64,000 nucleotides of DNA from Mesocentrotus franciscanus (taxonomy: Eukaryota; Echinodermata; Echinoidea; Camarodonta; Strongylocentrotidae): assembly GCA_037976565.1 (NCBI GenBank), contig CP137682.1, positions 2,668,867 through 2,732,866 of the forward strand. Direction: 5' to 3'. Shown here piece by piece: positions 32,482 through 44,975 of the stretch. The position numbers were made by a program, and so were the translations under genes. The notes below the pieces were generated by a model. The model was not told the DNA's origin. It made no database searches and was given only the letters and a program-made list of their open reading frames with translations. The first letter of the stretch is position 1. Each line of letters begins with the position of its first letter.

Positions 32482-34458
32482 ATGTGGAACCTGCACAGAA
32501 ACAGACATCCTAATGACACACCATCACATGTAAGTATGGCTACAGCTGAAGAAGTAGAGGAATCTCTTGCTGACAGTAGTGAACAATTGTCAGGTATCAA
32601 AAGCCATACAAACTTAGCTACATATATTACGACACAATCTACAGACAAGTATAATGTTGAAGACATCAAGGACTTCATTGATAGGAGTCATGGAGACGTA
32701 AACCTTGATCAGAGGAATGAGCAGGGTCAAACTGCTCTTATGAGAGCCTGCTTTGATAGAAACAAGGAAATTGTGGAATTCTTGTTGGACAAAGGAGCTG
32801 ACCCTAATCTGAGGTGTCTCAAAGAGGAAAACACTGCTCTTCACTATGTCAGCCAGTGCCACTGGAGCTGTGACACTGACACTGACAGTGAAACAGACTT
32901 GGGAGATTGGAAACCTGTTCTCGACAAATTCCCAGAAGCTGGGAGCAGGTGCAAAGACTTCTTGACAAGGGAGAGCAAGGATCATACTTACAACAGTTTG
33001 ATCATGAAGTACTGCGTGGATGACAAGGCTAGTAAATGTGCTGAATTTAAAAAGCAGAAGAGAAGTGCAAAAATCATTGATACCTTGATATCACAGTATG
33101 GTGCTTTGATACAGGTCAACAAGAATGGACTTACACCCGCAGATATTGCTGGGCTGCATAGGAAACTACCAACTGTGTTGCATTACGTAAATCAAGACTA
33201 TATTCCAAAGTCAGAGCAGATTAAAGCATTGGAGATTCTTGGAACATGCTGTATGATGAAGGATGAGTATGAGAAAGCTTACATGGCATTCACTATGGCA
33301 GTGGAGAAACGCTCTGAAAATCCAAGTGCTGTGCCAGCAAGTATCTGTAGATCTGAGTTAGAACATTGCCTTGGTCGCACGGAATGCAGGAGTCTCAATG
33401 ACCTAAGAAAGATCAACAGTGACAAGTATGCATTGAAAGTTGAGGGTATCCTAGTTGGGGACCGTGTTTTGCCAGATTCAATGAAGCTTGAGTTTGTGTA
33501 TGAACGCCTTGCTGATTATGGGTATCGCCTTTTGTTTGTCCGGGATATGCTGGATGCAGCCTTTAGGGTGTTCACGGAATGCCTCCATCTTGAGCGTAAA
33601 GGACTTCTGCCAGTTGGCAAGGTACTTATGTCATTGATGTACAGCATCAGCCAAGCTACAAGCTCCCCCAGTCTCCATAGATTCATCCCACAATATGTGA
33701 ATTTACTTTGTCATTCTCTAGAGGCCTATGTTGATGTCATCAGGCAGGTCAACATTGAAAACCTGACAAGCCATGTCCAAGATATTCTCATCAACCTATC
33801 GATGATCATGTATTCCTTTACAAACCATCTCTGCAGAGTACAGGGCGTGCATTGTGTCCTGGAACCGGTTGTCAAGATGATCCAAGTCATATGGAGCAGG
33901 ATAAGTCGAGATTCAGTCTCCAGGGATCCATACAGGCATATCACCAATTCTATCTGTCACAAGTTGCTTTCTGATATGTTAACTCACTTCCGATACTACC
34001 ATGACTTTGAGGAAAACAAGTATACTTGTTACTGTTTCAAGCAAGTACTTGCTCGCTTGGTAGAAGTTGAAGGAGCTATGGATATCGATACGAATGGAGA
34101 TACGCTCCTGCACTCGTTGATGGCTCTTGTTTCCTTTGGTGAGATTCAGATGATTGTAGATATCGCCTACCTTTTCCTGCAATATGGCTGTTTTTCTGGT
34201 GTAAAGAATAAGCAAGGCAAGATGCCCATTGATATTGCACAGGAAGAGGCTGTCAGTCTAGGAGATTGCTACCTTCCAGGCCTTACCGAGCTCTACAGTC
34301 TCTTGTCTCCTACGGTACTCACTTTGCAAGAGCTTACCATAAGAACCATTCGAAGATGTAACATCCATTATCAAGGCCAACTTCCAATGAAGCTCTGTTC
34401 CCTCCTACATGTAACTGAACTGTTTGTGGATGATTATGATCCATTGGAATTGACTTAG
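32482..34458 (+). CDS. FEM1-family ankyrin-repeat protein (probable CUL2 E3 ligase substrate receptor)
   Basis: One uninterrupted 658-codon frame, close to the usual 600-670 residues of FEM1 proteins. Ankyrin-type units are visible near residues 72-110 (GQTALMRACFDRNKEIVEFLL, with GADPN) and 114-126 (ENTALHYVSQCHW), and another at 215-235 (NGLTPADIAG). Residues 245-277 (IKALEILGTC..., EKAYMAFTMAVEKR) and about 320-375 correspond to the TPR-like FEM1 core, including GDRVLP. A C-terminal ankyrin pair lies at about 534-590 (NGDTLLHSLM, NKQGKMPIDIA). The tail has RRCNIHYQGQLPMKL, matching the family's conserved NI-YQ-QLP end. FEM1 proteins bind CUL2-elongin and recognise C-terminal degrons. Here the N-terminal ankyrin set is shorter and divergent and the start is atypical, so substrate range is unknown. 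Met1 is the first in-frame ATG used; Met19 is an alternative. CAG at 32461-32463 could be a 5' UTR splice acceptor. Confidence 0.9.
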   Translation: MWNLHRNRHPNDTPSHVSMATAEEVEESLADSSEQLSGIKSHTNLATYITTQSTDKYNVEDIKDFIDRSHGDVNLDQRNEQGQTALMRACFDRNKEIVEFLLDKGADPNLRCLKEENTALHYVSQCHWSCDTDTDSETDLGDWKPVLDKFPEAGSRCKDFLTRESKDHTYNSLIMKYCVDDKASKCAEFKKQKRSAKIIDTLISQYGALIQVNKNGLTPADIAGLHRKLPTVLHYVNQDYIPKSEQIKALEILGTCCMMKDEYEKAYMAFTMAVEKRSENPSAVPASICRSELEHCLGRTECRSLNDLRKINSDKYALKVEGILVGDRVLPDSMKLEFVYERLADYGYRLLFVRDMLDAAFRVFTECLHLERKGLLPVGKVLMSLMYSISQATSSPSLHRFIPQYVNLLCHSLEAYVDVIRQVNIENLTSHVQDILINLSMIMYSFTNHLCRVQGVHCVLEPVVKMIQVIWSRISRDSVSRDPYRHITNSICHKLLSDMLTHFRYYHDFEENKYTCYCFKQVLARLVEVEGAMDIDTNGDTLLHSLMALVSFGEIQMIVDIAYLFLQYGCFSGVKNKQGKMPIDIAQEEAVSLGDCYLPGLTELYSLLSPTVLTLQELTIRTIRRCNIHYQGQLPMKLCSLLHVTELFVDDYDPLELT

Positions 34459-37269
34459 GTTGAGATCTTCCGCTGTACCTTTGAGATAATGATGCTGACA
34501 TCTGAATGCTCACTGTGGCTATCATGTACATCCCTTGTTAGCCCCATCGTGGTTGCCAGAAATATGTTGTGTCTTGGGTTTGGGATTGCATGTTATATCT
34601 CTGAGTGAGGCTCTACCTGTATTGGCAATACAGATGTATATACATGTACGTTGAAAAACAAACAATATGGAGCCTTTGGAGTTTAAGTCACGATCAGTTG
34701 GGTGTTTCATTTAGACTCCAAGCACAGCATTCTACTTGGATGTAAACATGAGGCTGGGTTTAAGATTGGTCTGATTTAACAAGGAAGCTAGACAGAGGTC
34801 TAAGTTTTGCCTTGGTAAAACATGACTTATTCCTTGCATCGGTTGTAACTGAATCTTACAATACTGGCCAAAAAGTATGTGCATCTCATATGCATGTCAA
34901 TGGAAAAGACCCTTGCATTATGATCCTACATGTAAATGTATCCAATACAGGACATTTTTTACAGGTGCCTTCAGCATAACTTGACTTCTGTTCGACAGCA
35001 TGAACTCTGCATAAATTGAGTTACATTGACCGAGCATGCCTTTCATGCTGTAACAAGGTTATTGCAAAATGGCTTGCATTCTGTCTTGTACGATGGGATC
35101 TTTTGATATCCTGTTTGCTACCCATAACCGTTGATATCAAACCTTTGGTACAGAATTTTTCAATGACAAAGATGCAGAGGTATTTTCTGCTTGTACCTAT
35201 TCATAGGCATGTAGGATACCTATTACATATCTAATGTATTTGATAGTCTAAAGGCTCGTTTACATTATGCTGCAGTAAATCGCTGTTTTTTTTTGGTGTG
35301 AAAATGAATGGAAAGTGAGGATAATAAAAGTAACTGCATGAATCAAAGGTCCCATGTGAAGTGCGCTTAAGTACGCTTCAAGAAATCCTGTAGTTTACCT
35401 TTGCATATGTGAATGAGCCTTATAGGCTTGTAAGCATGTGATCAGTTGGTGTCATGCTTCATACTATTGAATCAAACAGACTGAAAACCTATTAATCGGT
35501 AAATAGTTTGAAGTTCTTTTCTAGTTCTTAAATTCTTAATGCTAACCCTACCAACACTACATACGCCTTATGCTAATAATCTTTCATTCGCTTATTTCAT
35601 CAGTTAGGAAGACATGACTAAGCTTGTATCCTTCTTTTCATTCAACAGATCCCCTGTAGACACTGCATGCAAACTTGATCTGATCGAGCCATCTTCGCAA
35701 GTTTGCATCTTGAGTTAAGGCTCGTTTCCATGGATGAGTAAGTCTTAATTTGTATGGTATGTGTCAGACAGTACAAGTACCAGATGAAAGCCAACTAATC
35801 AACATCACTGACGAGTGAGGAGGATGCAATGTGAAGCCTTGTTCGTACGTGTTGCAGTAAACCGGTTGTATGATCGATACATGCTCTGACGACAATTGCT
35901 CACCTCTCAATTTCCTACACTTCATTGAATTCCTAACTTCAACCCTGGACCCAACACTATACATGTACCTAATCCTAATCCTAAACCTGACATAAAACCC
36001 AAGTCCAACCCTGACCCTAACCTAACCCTATACACGTACCTAATCCTAACCCTAAACCTGACATAAAACCCAAGTCCAACCCTTACCCTAACCCTATATC
36101 TTTGATAAAATAGAGCCCAGAGCAATTTTTTGCCTGCCCCCAAGAAGGCAATAACAGTATTGTATTGTCAATGGCAGTCCATGGTGACCTTCTTACGGGC
36201 AACCAATGAATTGTCGCCAGAGCAAATGTCAGATCACCGGTAACTATATAACCACCTCTAAAGACCATCTGCGGCAAAATGAAAGTCATTGCATGAGTAA
36301 AAGTGGGGAAACAAAAATAATGGCTTTGTGTAACAAAGGCTTCTAATTGAACTCAGCGGTGTGTAAGAAGGTGCGAAAAGCAAATCACACTAAAGTTATT
36401 TCATTTTATTTTGCCATTGTGGTTTTTTGCGGTGGTTAACTGTGTCATGTGAAAGAGGCTGTAGCATGTGTGCAGGACATTATAAATCTATCAAAGGCCA
36501 GAATCAGGTTGTTGATAAGTCCAGAATCTGGCCGATTTAATTTTGATCTTCACCAGCCGAAGATGGCGTGATCCTTTAATCAAGATGCCCGGCGTAAAAA
36601 TCTTAGGATGGGCGTACAAGTCCGTTGATAACGCCAGCTTCGGCAGCTTGAAACAAGTGGAGGGAAAATAGACTTCGATCTATTATAAAGAACCGGCCAT
36701 ATTCTGGACTATTTGATGATTGGAGTGAGAGCAATAAGCATGCATGGCTATACTGCATTGATGACTGGTAATGTATGGTATTCATGGCTCAGTCACACAG
36801 TAAACCACAATTTTGTTTTAATTTTTTTTAAATGTGGACAGTGCTTTTGGCTTGTTAGAGAACTTTTTCTGTTGCTCAAACAGCACATCAAAAACTTGAT
36901 GAACTATTTTTTAATTATTATTTTGTTCATAATTGTTAAAATTGTTTATTCACTTGTCAGAGAATTTTTGGACTTGTGATCCTCCCTACCAGAGAAGTTG
37001 CCACAGTTGGCTTATATCATTATTGAAAAACAGGAAAAAAAAAGAAAAAAAACAACACTATTTACCTTGCCATCTGTGAATGAGCCTTTGCCATTCAGTG
37101 CATGCATGTTTCCCTCTCTTTTACAAAAAAAAACTGCTACCATGTGTACATAATTATGTGAATAGATTGATGATGTATTTTAAACTGAAATGTTGATGTT
37201 TCATCTCTTTCAGCATGTTGTGCATGTTATCTCTAGAGGTTGTCAAATTTTATTCTAGCTTACTTTCAG
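34459..37269. other. Downstream of FEM1-family gene: probable 3' UTR and intergenic DNA
   Basis: No further exon is seen. The sequence is moderately AT-rich. Some of it is probably the 3' UTR, but the polyadenylation site cannot be fixed. Candidate AATAAA signals on + occur much later (for example near 41360). Confidence 0.4.
35944..36100. repeat. CCTAAC-rich tandem duplication
   Basis: A unit of roughly 70 bp (CATGTACCTAATCCTAA, CCTGACATAAAACCCAAGTC, CAACCCTGACCCTAAC) occurs twice, differing by a few bases. It is built of CCTAA/CCCTAA words resembling degenerate telomeric repeat, but is interstitial. Confidence 0.85.
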
Positions 37270-37273
37270 TTAA

Positions 37274-37650
37274 AGGAAACCTCACCCCAAGAAATAACCT
37301 TACTTATACTGAGAAATTTGTTATATTCTTGCCATTAATCTACAAGATTCCCCACCAAAATGCATGAGAGAGGCATAAAGCAAGAATAATGTACAGTTTC
37401 TCAGCACGACATGGGCACGCCATCGCCATTTTCTTGATAACGTGACGTACATGTACTATGTGAAGTCGTTGATCACTTAAATGTACCGGTATTCAAATTC
37501 ATGGGTGCTTCATTACCAGGTGTGTGTGGTGATGAAGCATTTCATTCACCTGTTATATCCTTTTTACTATAATTGCCAGATCAAGGGCAGGAATACATCT
37601 CATTTTTCTGAATACCTACAGTACACTTATTCTTAGAAGTGAGGTTTCCT
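37274..37650. mobile_element. TTAA-flanked MITE
   Basis: TTAA lies at 37270-37273 and 37651-37654. The ends AGGAAACCTCACC and GTGAGGTTTCCT are inverted copies, with inner similarity of AAGAAATAA to TTATTCTTAG. It is 377 bp and non-coding. The TTAA target suggests mobilisation by a piggyBac-like transposase, though the ends are not the CCCT type. Confidence 0.8.
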
Positions 37651-38719
37651 TTAATGTAAATCCTGTATATTTAGTTATTTTAAGGTAGTTGATACTGCAA
37701 ATTGCAAAACAAAGAATAGCATGGACATAATTACACTCGTTAAAGAACATCAACGGATTTAAGTTTTTGCGATTTTCTCTGATGAGTGCAAGAATGTTTC
37801 AATACATATCTGTGTCCATAGCTCTATTTCACCATGTAGTTCTGTTATTTTTTTTATTTTTTGTTGTTCTTGTTTCTTGTTTTTTTGTTTTTTGCACGGT
37901 TTTACAGTAGCTTATTTTACAAAGAAAATGAAGCAAAAGGAAAAATTGATAAAAAACTGGTACATTATGGTCTCACATATTTTCATGGGTCTCAAAAGAT
38001 GTCTATTTGCCAAATATTGTTGACATTCCTTCTATGATTTGCAGTGAGGTTTGCAGTACCTTAGATATATTCTCAAATAAACTCAATATCTAGGATATCG
38101 CTGAGCCTGAACTGTGTCTTCACCTGGTCTAACGACTTGGCTTTCCTGCAGAGATCGACTTGCTGTATATGATGTGTAGATACACACTGCCATGCTTTTT
38201 GTTTGTTGTTCTCACACACATCATGTGCGCACCTTGATAGTATCTACCAGTAAAGCCTTTCTTGTTGAGGTGCTGTGATCTGTAGAGGTGTCATTGTCTT
38301 GTGGATAAGTCACCAGAGTGTGGATCAGATGGTTTGAAGTTTGAGTCCGAGCCATGGCACTCAATGTGCTTTCGCCAGCATTAATCTACATTTGCCACTC
38401 TCCATCCAGGTGTGGTAAATGGGTACCTAGCTCGTAGGAACTAATTCCTTGAAGGCTTCAAGGGCCTTCGAGCAGATGGGCTGTTAAGAGCTACGGTAAT
38501 GGTACTGCTTTGTAGGTGGCCTTAAACATCCTCTGGGTTGGATATGTGCGCAATATATGTAGCTAATTTTCTGTCACTGGCTTATCGAAAGAGTCTTCTT
38601 TTCATTTTGGTGGAGGTACCAAAATTTTAATGCCAGATATTTGCCGTCATCATACACATTGGTCATGGAAGGCAATAGTTATAATATCTAGTTTATCAGA
38701 TTATTGTTATGAGACTTTC

Positions 38720-39315
38720 TGTAACTTTCTGTAAAAATAGCAGTACTTTGAAATTATTTGTTGATGCACCTGGGATTATTTATAAGCTTAAAATGAATTT
38801 ATGCTCGTATTGTTACTCTCTCCAACAAACACAGTCACATCACACCGGTTCTCAAGGAACTCCATTGGTTACCCATAAAAGAACATATCGTTTTTAAACT
38901 TCTTTAGCTTATGTTTCATTGTGTTCATGGCTCTGCTCCACAGTACAATATTTCTTTGATTAATCACTACACACCTGCCAGATCTTTACGTCCTCAAACT
39001 CTGGATTGCTTGTTCTTCCAAAACTTAATACAAAGTGGGGGAGAGCCTTCGCTCATGCCGGGCCATCACTCTGGAATCGTTTACCTCGTTGGATCAGAGA
39101 TATTCCCACAGTAGAATCTGTCAAAAGCAACCTTAAAACTTCTCTTTTCCAGTTTGCTTTTAGTTGATCTGATTGTTCTTCTCTTTGTGTTATATTGTAT
39201 TTTTGTACAAGTATGTTTATGTATTTTCATGTTTTGGCACTATTGCGCCTAGAGCATTTAATTTTTAAGTGCATTTTGCGCCTTATACATCCTATATATT
39301 ATTATTATTATTTGA
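38720..39315 (+). pseudogene. L2/CR1-like LINE 3' fragment
   Basis: Three broken + frames give the C-terminal part of a non-LTR polymerase protein. LKELHWLPIKEHI-like coding lies near 38850, HGSAPQYNISLINHYTPARS at 38930-38985, and HAGPSLWNRLPRWIRDIPTVES-like coding at 39055-39118. The non-coding tail ends in an ATTATTATTATT run (39298-39312), the usual L2-type 3' terminus. It is truncated and frameshifted, hence inactive. Confidence 0.85.
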
Positions 39316-39319
39316 GAAG

Positions 39320-40720
39320 TGGTTTATAGAAGTGGTCCGTTTTTCACATTGTATTAAACCTGCATTAACCCTTTAATTTACTGGGCTATTTTGAGCACCT
39401 CGGGCCTCAGTGATCGTCGAATGTGTGATGAACACAAAAAATTTGCATGTCTGTAGATATTCACGTAAGGAACAAGATGGTATAATTCGTTTTTTCCTAA
39501 TATGCAAATTTATGTCGTTATATAGCCTAATTAATTGTGCAAAATGCTAATTTTATGCATTTACAGAAAACTCTACATATTTGTCTCTAGACTTTTGAAG
39601 AATCTTGAAAATGTATTGAATAAATGTTTACTTCATTTCAAATTCATGAAGTTTCATTATTTGTATAATATTTGAAAATGCAAAGTTAATTTGCATAAAT
39701 TATGAATACTCCAATTTCATCATTTTATTTTCTTATGTATTTTTTATTTTTTTATTTCATATTATATCTATTGTTTTATTTCTAATGTATTCTTTTGTTC
39801 TGGAATACATCAAGTTATTTTGAGAAACATATCAAAGCAATTTTATATCAATTCTAAACCTGTATTCACATTTCTGCTTGTACATGAATATATGCAATGT
39901 ATAGCACTTTTTGATGACATGCGCATACTAATTGTTATGTAACACCTTACAGGTATATCCGATTTCGACGAAAATTGTAACAAAATGTGCGTAAGACTTG
40001 AGGGAAAAAAGTCATGAAACAGCTATTTCAAATTCCAAGCGGTTGCAGCGCAATCTCCAAACATTTAAAGGGGTTCAGGCAAGTAACCAATCATGATTTT
40101 TGTTTCCGACATACTGATCATGTAATGACATATTACGTAACTATTCACTTGAGCTATTGATTCTCTCAAGATACCCTGGTTGTTTATTTACAAGCATTAA
40201 TCTACAATTATTATGTCAAAGAAGCAGAAATGAAGTGAACCTCAAACCCTTCCAAAATATACCCCTCGAATTATATTTCATCATTATCATCATCATCATC
40301 ATCTATATAAATAGAGAGCCTATATTTTTGGTGTATAATTTTTATATCATGCAATAATCTGATGCTGCAAGTTTCATTTTACCATTACCTTGATTTATAC
40401 CTTGTGCCGATTACATGCTGCTTGTAAGTATCGGCTTGCATGGTGATTACCGATTACATGTATTTCATGTTCGTGGTTACCATTATATTCCTGCTATTAT
40501 ATTATTTATATATTTCAAGGTTTAAAGAATGATGATCTCTTATGACTTCATTTTTTTAAAGACATTTTATTAAATGAAGTTATTCAGTGCATGCAAGAGT
40601 TATTTATTTTTTTAAATTATTTTAATGAAAAAAACGTATTATCTCGTTTGAAGACATTGAAGCACAGACACAGGCCGAGATATAATTTTCCATGTATAAA
40701 TGAAATAAATATGGAATGAA
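39320..40720. other. Intergenic AT-rich DNA
   Basis: No gene, RNA or named repeat recognised. A CATCATCAT run is present near 40280. Confidence 0.4.
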
Positions 40721-40723
<3 letters not shown>

Positions 40724-40781
<58 letters not shown>

Positions 40782-40796
40782 ATATATATATATATT
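40724..40796. repeat. (TA)n microsatellite
   Basis: About 70 bp of alternating TA with one GTG interruption. Confidence 0.95.
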
Positions 40797-40849
40797 TCAG
40801 TAGGACTACTGAGCATGGGTAGAAAGTGTAGAAAGGTAGGTAGAAATTT

Positions 40850-40969
40850 TTTGAATGCTTGAGCGCCTTTTCATGGTAGCTCAGCGTAATAATATGACTG
40901 CAGGGCCCTCGGGGGAAAACAGTTTAAATACTGATGAGGCTACCCTGGGTAAACAAGACATATTATTAC

Positions 40970-41027
<58 letters not shown>

Positions 41028-41029
41028 GT
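40850..41029 (+). repeat. SINE/LINE 3' tail with (ATT)n
   Basis: GCTACCCTGGGTAAACAAGAC followed by a long ATT run (about 40962-41027) is the tail arrangement seen in L2-tailed short interspersed elements. The preceding 100 bp (GAGCGCCTTTTCATGGTAGC) may be the rest of the element. No tRNA head is visible. Confidence 0.6.
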
Positions 41030-41499
41030 AATACTATTTGGCAATTGGAAGAAATTGTATTAACTATTTGCATGAATTTTGTATCATTTTGTTACATGTA
41101 TTTAAGAACTTGTTACAAATTGAGTATTTACTGCAATTACATGTAGGTATCTGTTTTGCATGTTATGAGTCGCTATCTTTCCAGTATTCAAAGCTTTTTC
41201 CTAAATTTGTTTCTTTTTTGTGTTCCTCAAACAAACAAAATGAGTTACACAAGGACATCTTTCATAGTGACAAAGTACTGAAGAATAGTTGTTCAAGAAT
41301 TGTTTCTAATATGTATGCTTGTTATAACAGTAATGTATTTAATTAAGTTATTTTTCTTCAATAAAGCTAAATCTATAATTAATAATTACGTTTTGTAAAA
41401 TCCTAATTATTTTGTCAGTGAATAGACTACCGTAGTTCAGTTCCATATAGCCCAATTCAGATGTAAATATACATGTATGTTGATACCCTTGAGCTCCTC

Positions 41500-41830
41500 G
41501 TTATATTTCGTTCTTCTCTTTACTTTCTTTTGATGACTCTTCTGCTTTTCTTGTGATAAGCCCTATCATCCAAATTTTGTAAACCAACTCTTTCATTTTC
41601 TCTTTCCAAATCTCCTCACGGTTTCTTCTGTTTCTCTTACTCCCTCTCCACATCTCCCTTTCTTTCTTCTCTCTACTCCCCCCCCCCTTCTCTCTCTCTC
41701 TCTCACCCCTCTCTCTTATTCTCCCCCTTCTCTCTCTAGCTCCTCTCTTCCCCTTCTCTCTCTGTATTTCCCCCTCTCTTCCCCTTCTCTTCCCCTCTTT
41801 CTCTTCCCCCTCTCGTTCTATCTTCCATCT
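41500..41830. repeat. CT-rich low-complexity tract
   Basis: About 330 bp of TCTC/CCCCTCTC repeats. The Glu/Arg-rich frame on the complement is a composition artefact. Confidence 0.9.
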
Positions 41831-42938
41831 CATATCATTTTATGTTCTCCTGTAATACAGATGTATATATTCACATTATTTGTTTCACTTGTTACACCTA
41901 GGCCTACATGTACATGCCTTTCCAATGTAATACAGTTCTAATACCTTTACAGTGATACCTAACTAGAAAGAACATGTTTTTACGCTCTATCAAACTCTTA
42001 TAATAAGTAATAGTGCAGGTCCAATTTCCCTGTATTCATTGTTTTTAGTCATAATCCATGTATAAGATTTCAATATACAATTTATACATGTACCAAAGAA
42101 ATCAACTAGGTCTAAAGGACTTTACAAGCTGCATATCAAATGTCTTGCCCATACCACACACACACACACACGCACAAAAAACAACACATGGTCAGTAGTA
42201 TTGCGCATATGACATATATTTTATTTCCAAATTTACTTGAGAAAATAATAACAAAACTATGAAATCTTGAACTTTCACAAAGTCAAAATGGACATTGTAT
42301 TTCTAGGACCAAAAAAAAGGTGCTTTGGAAATAAAAACTAATTTCAGCCTTCATCTAGGCACCGTTATGATGTGAACAAAAAAAATATATTAAAAATACA
42401 CTGCAAGTCTGACTTCAACTGAGCTACGTTCAAGAAGTAAATATGACAGTCTACCAAGGATTTTCAAAGCATACGCTTCAAGATGAATAAGACGAGTGTT
42501 GTAGCATTTTTCAGTCTATGAAAATTAAAATAAGTTAATGAAAAAGTAAAAAGACAGAAAATTGTTGAGAATAGCTAGAGATGACAAATCAGTTTGCTGG
42601 AATGGAAGATTGTGAAAAACATTAACCAGATTGAAGGATTGATGGTTTCCGAGAGGGTTAGAATAGAACGTTTCTCTTACAGCTTTACCAAATACAAATA
42701 CCTCGATCGCACCACCAAACCGACCCTAAACCAACTCCAAACCGACAACATCTTGGCTATTCATGTATATGTAATTGTTGGTCTGATGTTTGTTCTAGAA
42801 GGTGTAACGGAGGGATTCCTACACAGAATACGAGCTGAACCTTTCAAATTCTGTGAATGCAAGATCACTTGTCATATAATCTTCAGTTGCGACATCCCCA
42901 AAGCTCTTGTATTTTTTGTAGGCTAATCATAGAGCTAC

Positions 42939-42980
42939 ATAGGTTACTTACTTCCATCATTATGATGGAAGTAAGTAACC
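42939..42980. repeat. Perfect hairpin
   Basis: GGTTACTTACTTCCATCA and TGATGGAAGTAAGTAACC are exact reverse complements separated by a few bases. Confidence 0.85.
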
Positions 42981-44879
42981 ACCAGAACCGACACACAAGA
43001 TGTATCTACCGACATATGAAATGATTCTATAAAGCTATCTCTTACTACAAAACTACATTTATATTTTCCTCAAGCAGATCAAGTTCATGAAACATAATAG
43101 TTACTTTGAAAATGAAACGAGTCAAAACGTTGAAAAGGTATTTGAAACAGAAAACTCAACCATTTTGAATGGTTAAGTAGATGAGTCATCTACTTTAAAA
43201 TTGTAATCCTCAGTTAAGCAGAAAAAGAGAATAATTTCTCTGGAATTATAAGGTTACGTATCACATTCTTTTGTTTTTGTTGTTGAGAGTAAGTTATTTA
43301 GATTACAAAATTACACAAGTCCTCGCATACTTGTACAAATAAGAAAATTATGATTTGGAATATTATTCAGTTATTTACCACAATTTGTTTGCTTTTTTGT
43401 TGTTGGTAGGTTATTGATTGTAACTTTTTGAGAGTAGACATTTACACAATATAATGGGGAGAGATCAACTATACTTCAAAATTATTTTTAATATATTGAT
43501 ATTGAATATTGATATCGAGTCATGACATACAACGTGAAAATCATTACTTAGATCTAATGATTCTTGTAAACAGATATTTGTTTCTATAAATGAGTATCCC
43601 AGATGAAACCGTTGAGCGAGTTCTAGAACGATAATTGTAATGAACTTCATAAATACAGAATGGATATCTTTTTTCCTGATTCAAGATTACCAACTTTGTC
43701 TTAACATCATTGAAACAGAAGGGTCATTGGTCAAATGAATATGAGGGAAAATTACCAAAACAACTTACAGTACAAAATTACACAAATAAAATATCACCGC
43801 CGTTCTTGTCTGAACATTATTTTTTAGCAAATAAAAAAGGGTGGCAATTTTGGTTGATAAAGATTGAATAATACGTTATTGCAAACAAATTGTCTGTACA
43901 AAGGAAAACAAAAATCATTCAAAACCCACTATTCTTTAAAGAAACAATTGCACTCATTCAAGAATAAATAATTAAAAATGTCTGGGACTTGCCCGACATT
44001 ACAAAAGAACAATTTCCCCCACTCACTGTTTTTCTCCTCCTCATCTAATATTCTCATCCTTATATAACTGAATGAAAAACATGTCACCAATAAATATCGT
44101 CTAATAAATAATGGCCTTTGTGGAGGATATGAGGAGAAATAGTCATCTACACATGCGTTCAATTAAAAACAAAAGTGAGAGAGAGAGAAAATATCCCTTT
44201 TTAAATCCCTGATTGAAACTTCTCACTCTAGTCACTGTCGAGATGACAAAACAAAATAAGGTTAAGATACTTACAAAAAGAATGAAATGAAATAGTATAG
44301 GGCAAGGATAATGATAAATATATATACCGTCAGAAGATGTCCTATATTACATTGCATATTACAACCAACTGAAACTCTTTTTTATCTTACAGAATATGAC
44401 TAAACATACTCGATGTATTAAAACATATTTCAATCAACAAGATACCAAAAACCAGACAAAACATGGAAATTGTACATATACCACATAAGAACCCTATGGC
44501 ATTTAATTATCACAATATTCTTTACATATTTTCATTGTATTTACAATCTATTCAGTTCTGTACATAGACCTTTATTATCTCAAATTGTACAAGCAGAACG
44601 AGTTGGAGACCAAGGCTGAGTTTTCTCTGATCTTTCAATGCTTGTTTCAATTTTCTTCTCATCTTTCTATAAAAATAATTCACACAAGGTATGTACTGGT
44701 CATACATTCAAGATTTCTTGATTGTTTCTACTTTTTCTGCCAAGAAAAAAAGTTTAAAAAATCTTCCCTGCAATTTTGAGAAAGCATTGAAAATTGAAAG
44801 TTTTTTTTTGAAAAGAGGAAAGATGATCATTTTCCTAAATTCATTCATGGATAACATGTTTAACATGGGTAGGCAAGTC

Positions 44880-44975
44880 TCAAGAGAATGGATAATAATA
44901 ATAATAGTAGCTACATTTGTATAGTGCTTAATAACATTTCTAAGTGCTTTACAATACGGTACTTAAGGAATAAGG
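44880..44975 (-). repeat. L2-type 3' tail fragment
   Basis: On -, TGTAAAGCACTTAGAAATG, then TATTAAGCACTATACAAATG and TAGCTACTATTATTATTATT: the terminal module typical of L2-tailed elements, ending in an ATT microsatellite. Confidence 0.55.

Noticed and set aside
41501..41833. Glu/Arg-rich 110-codon frame on -
   Set aside because: Translation of a CT-rich simple-sequence tract.
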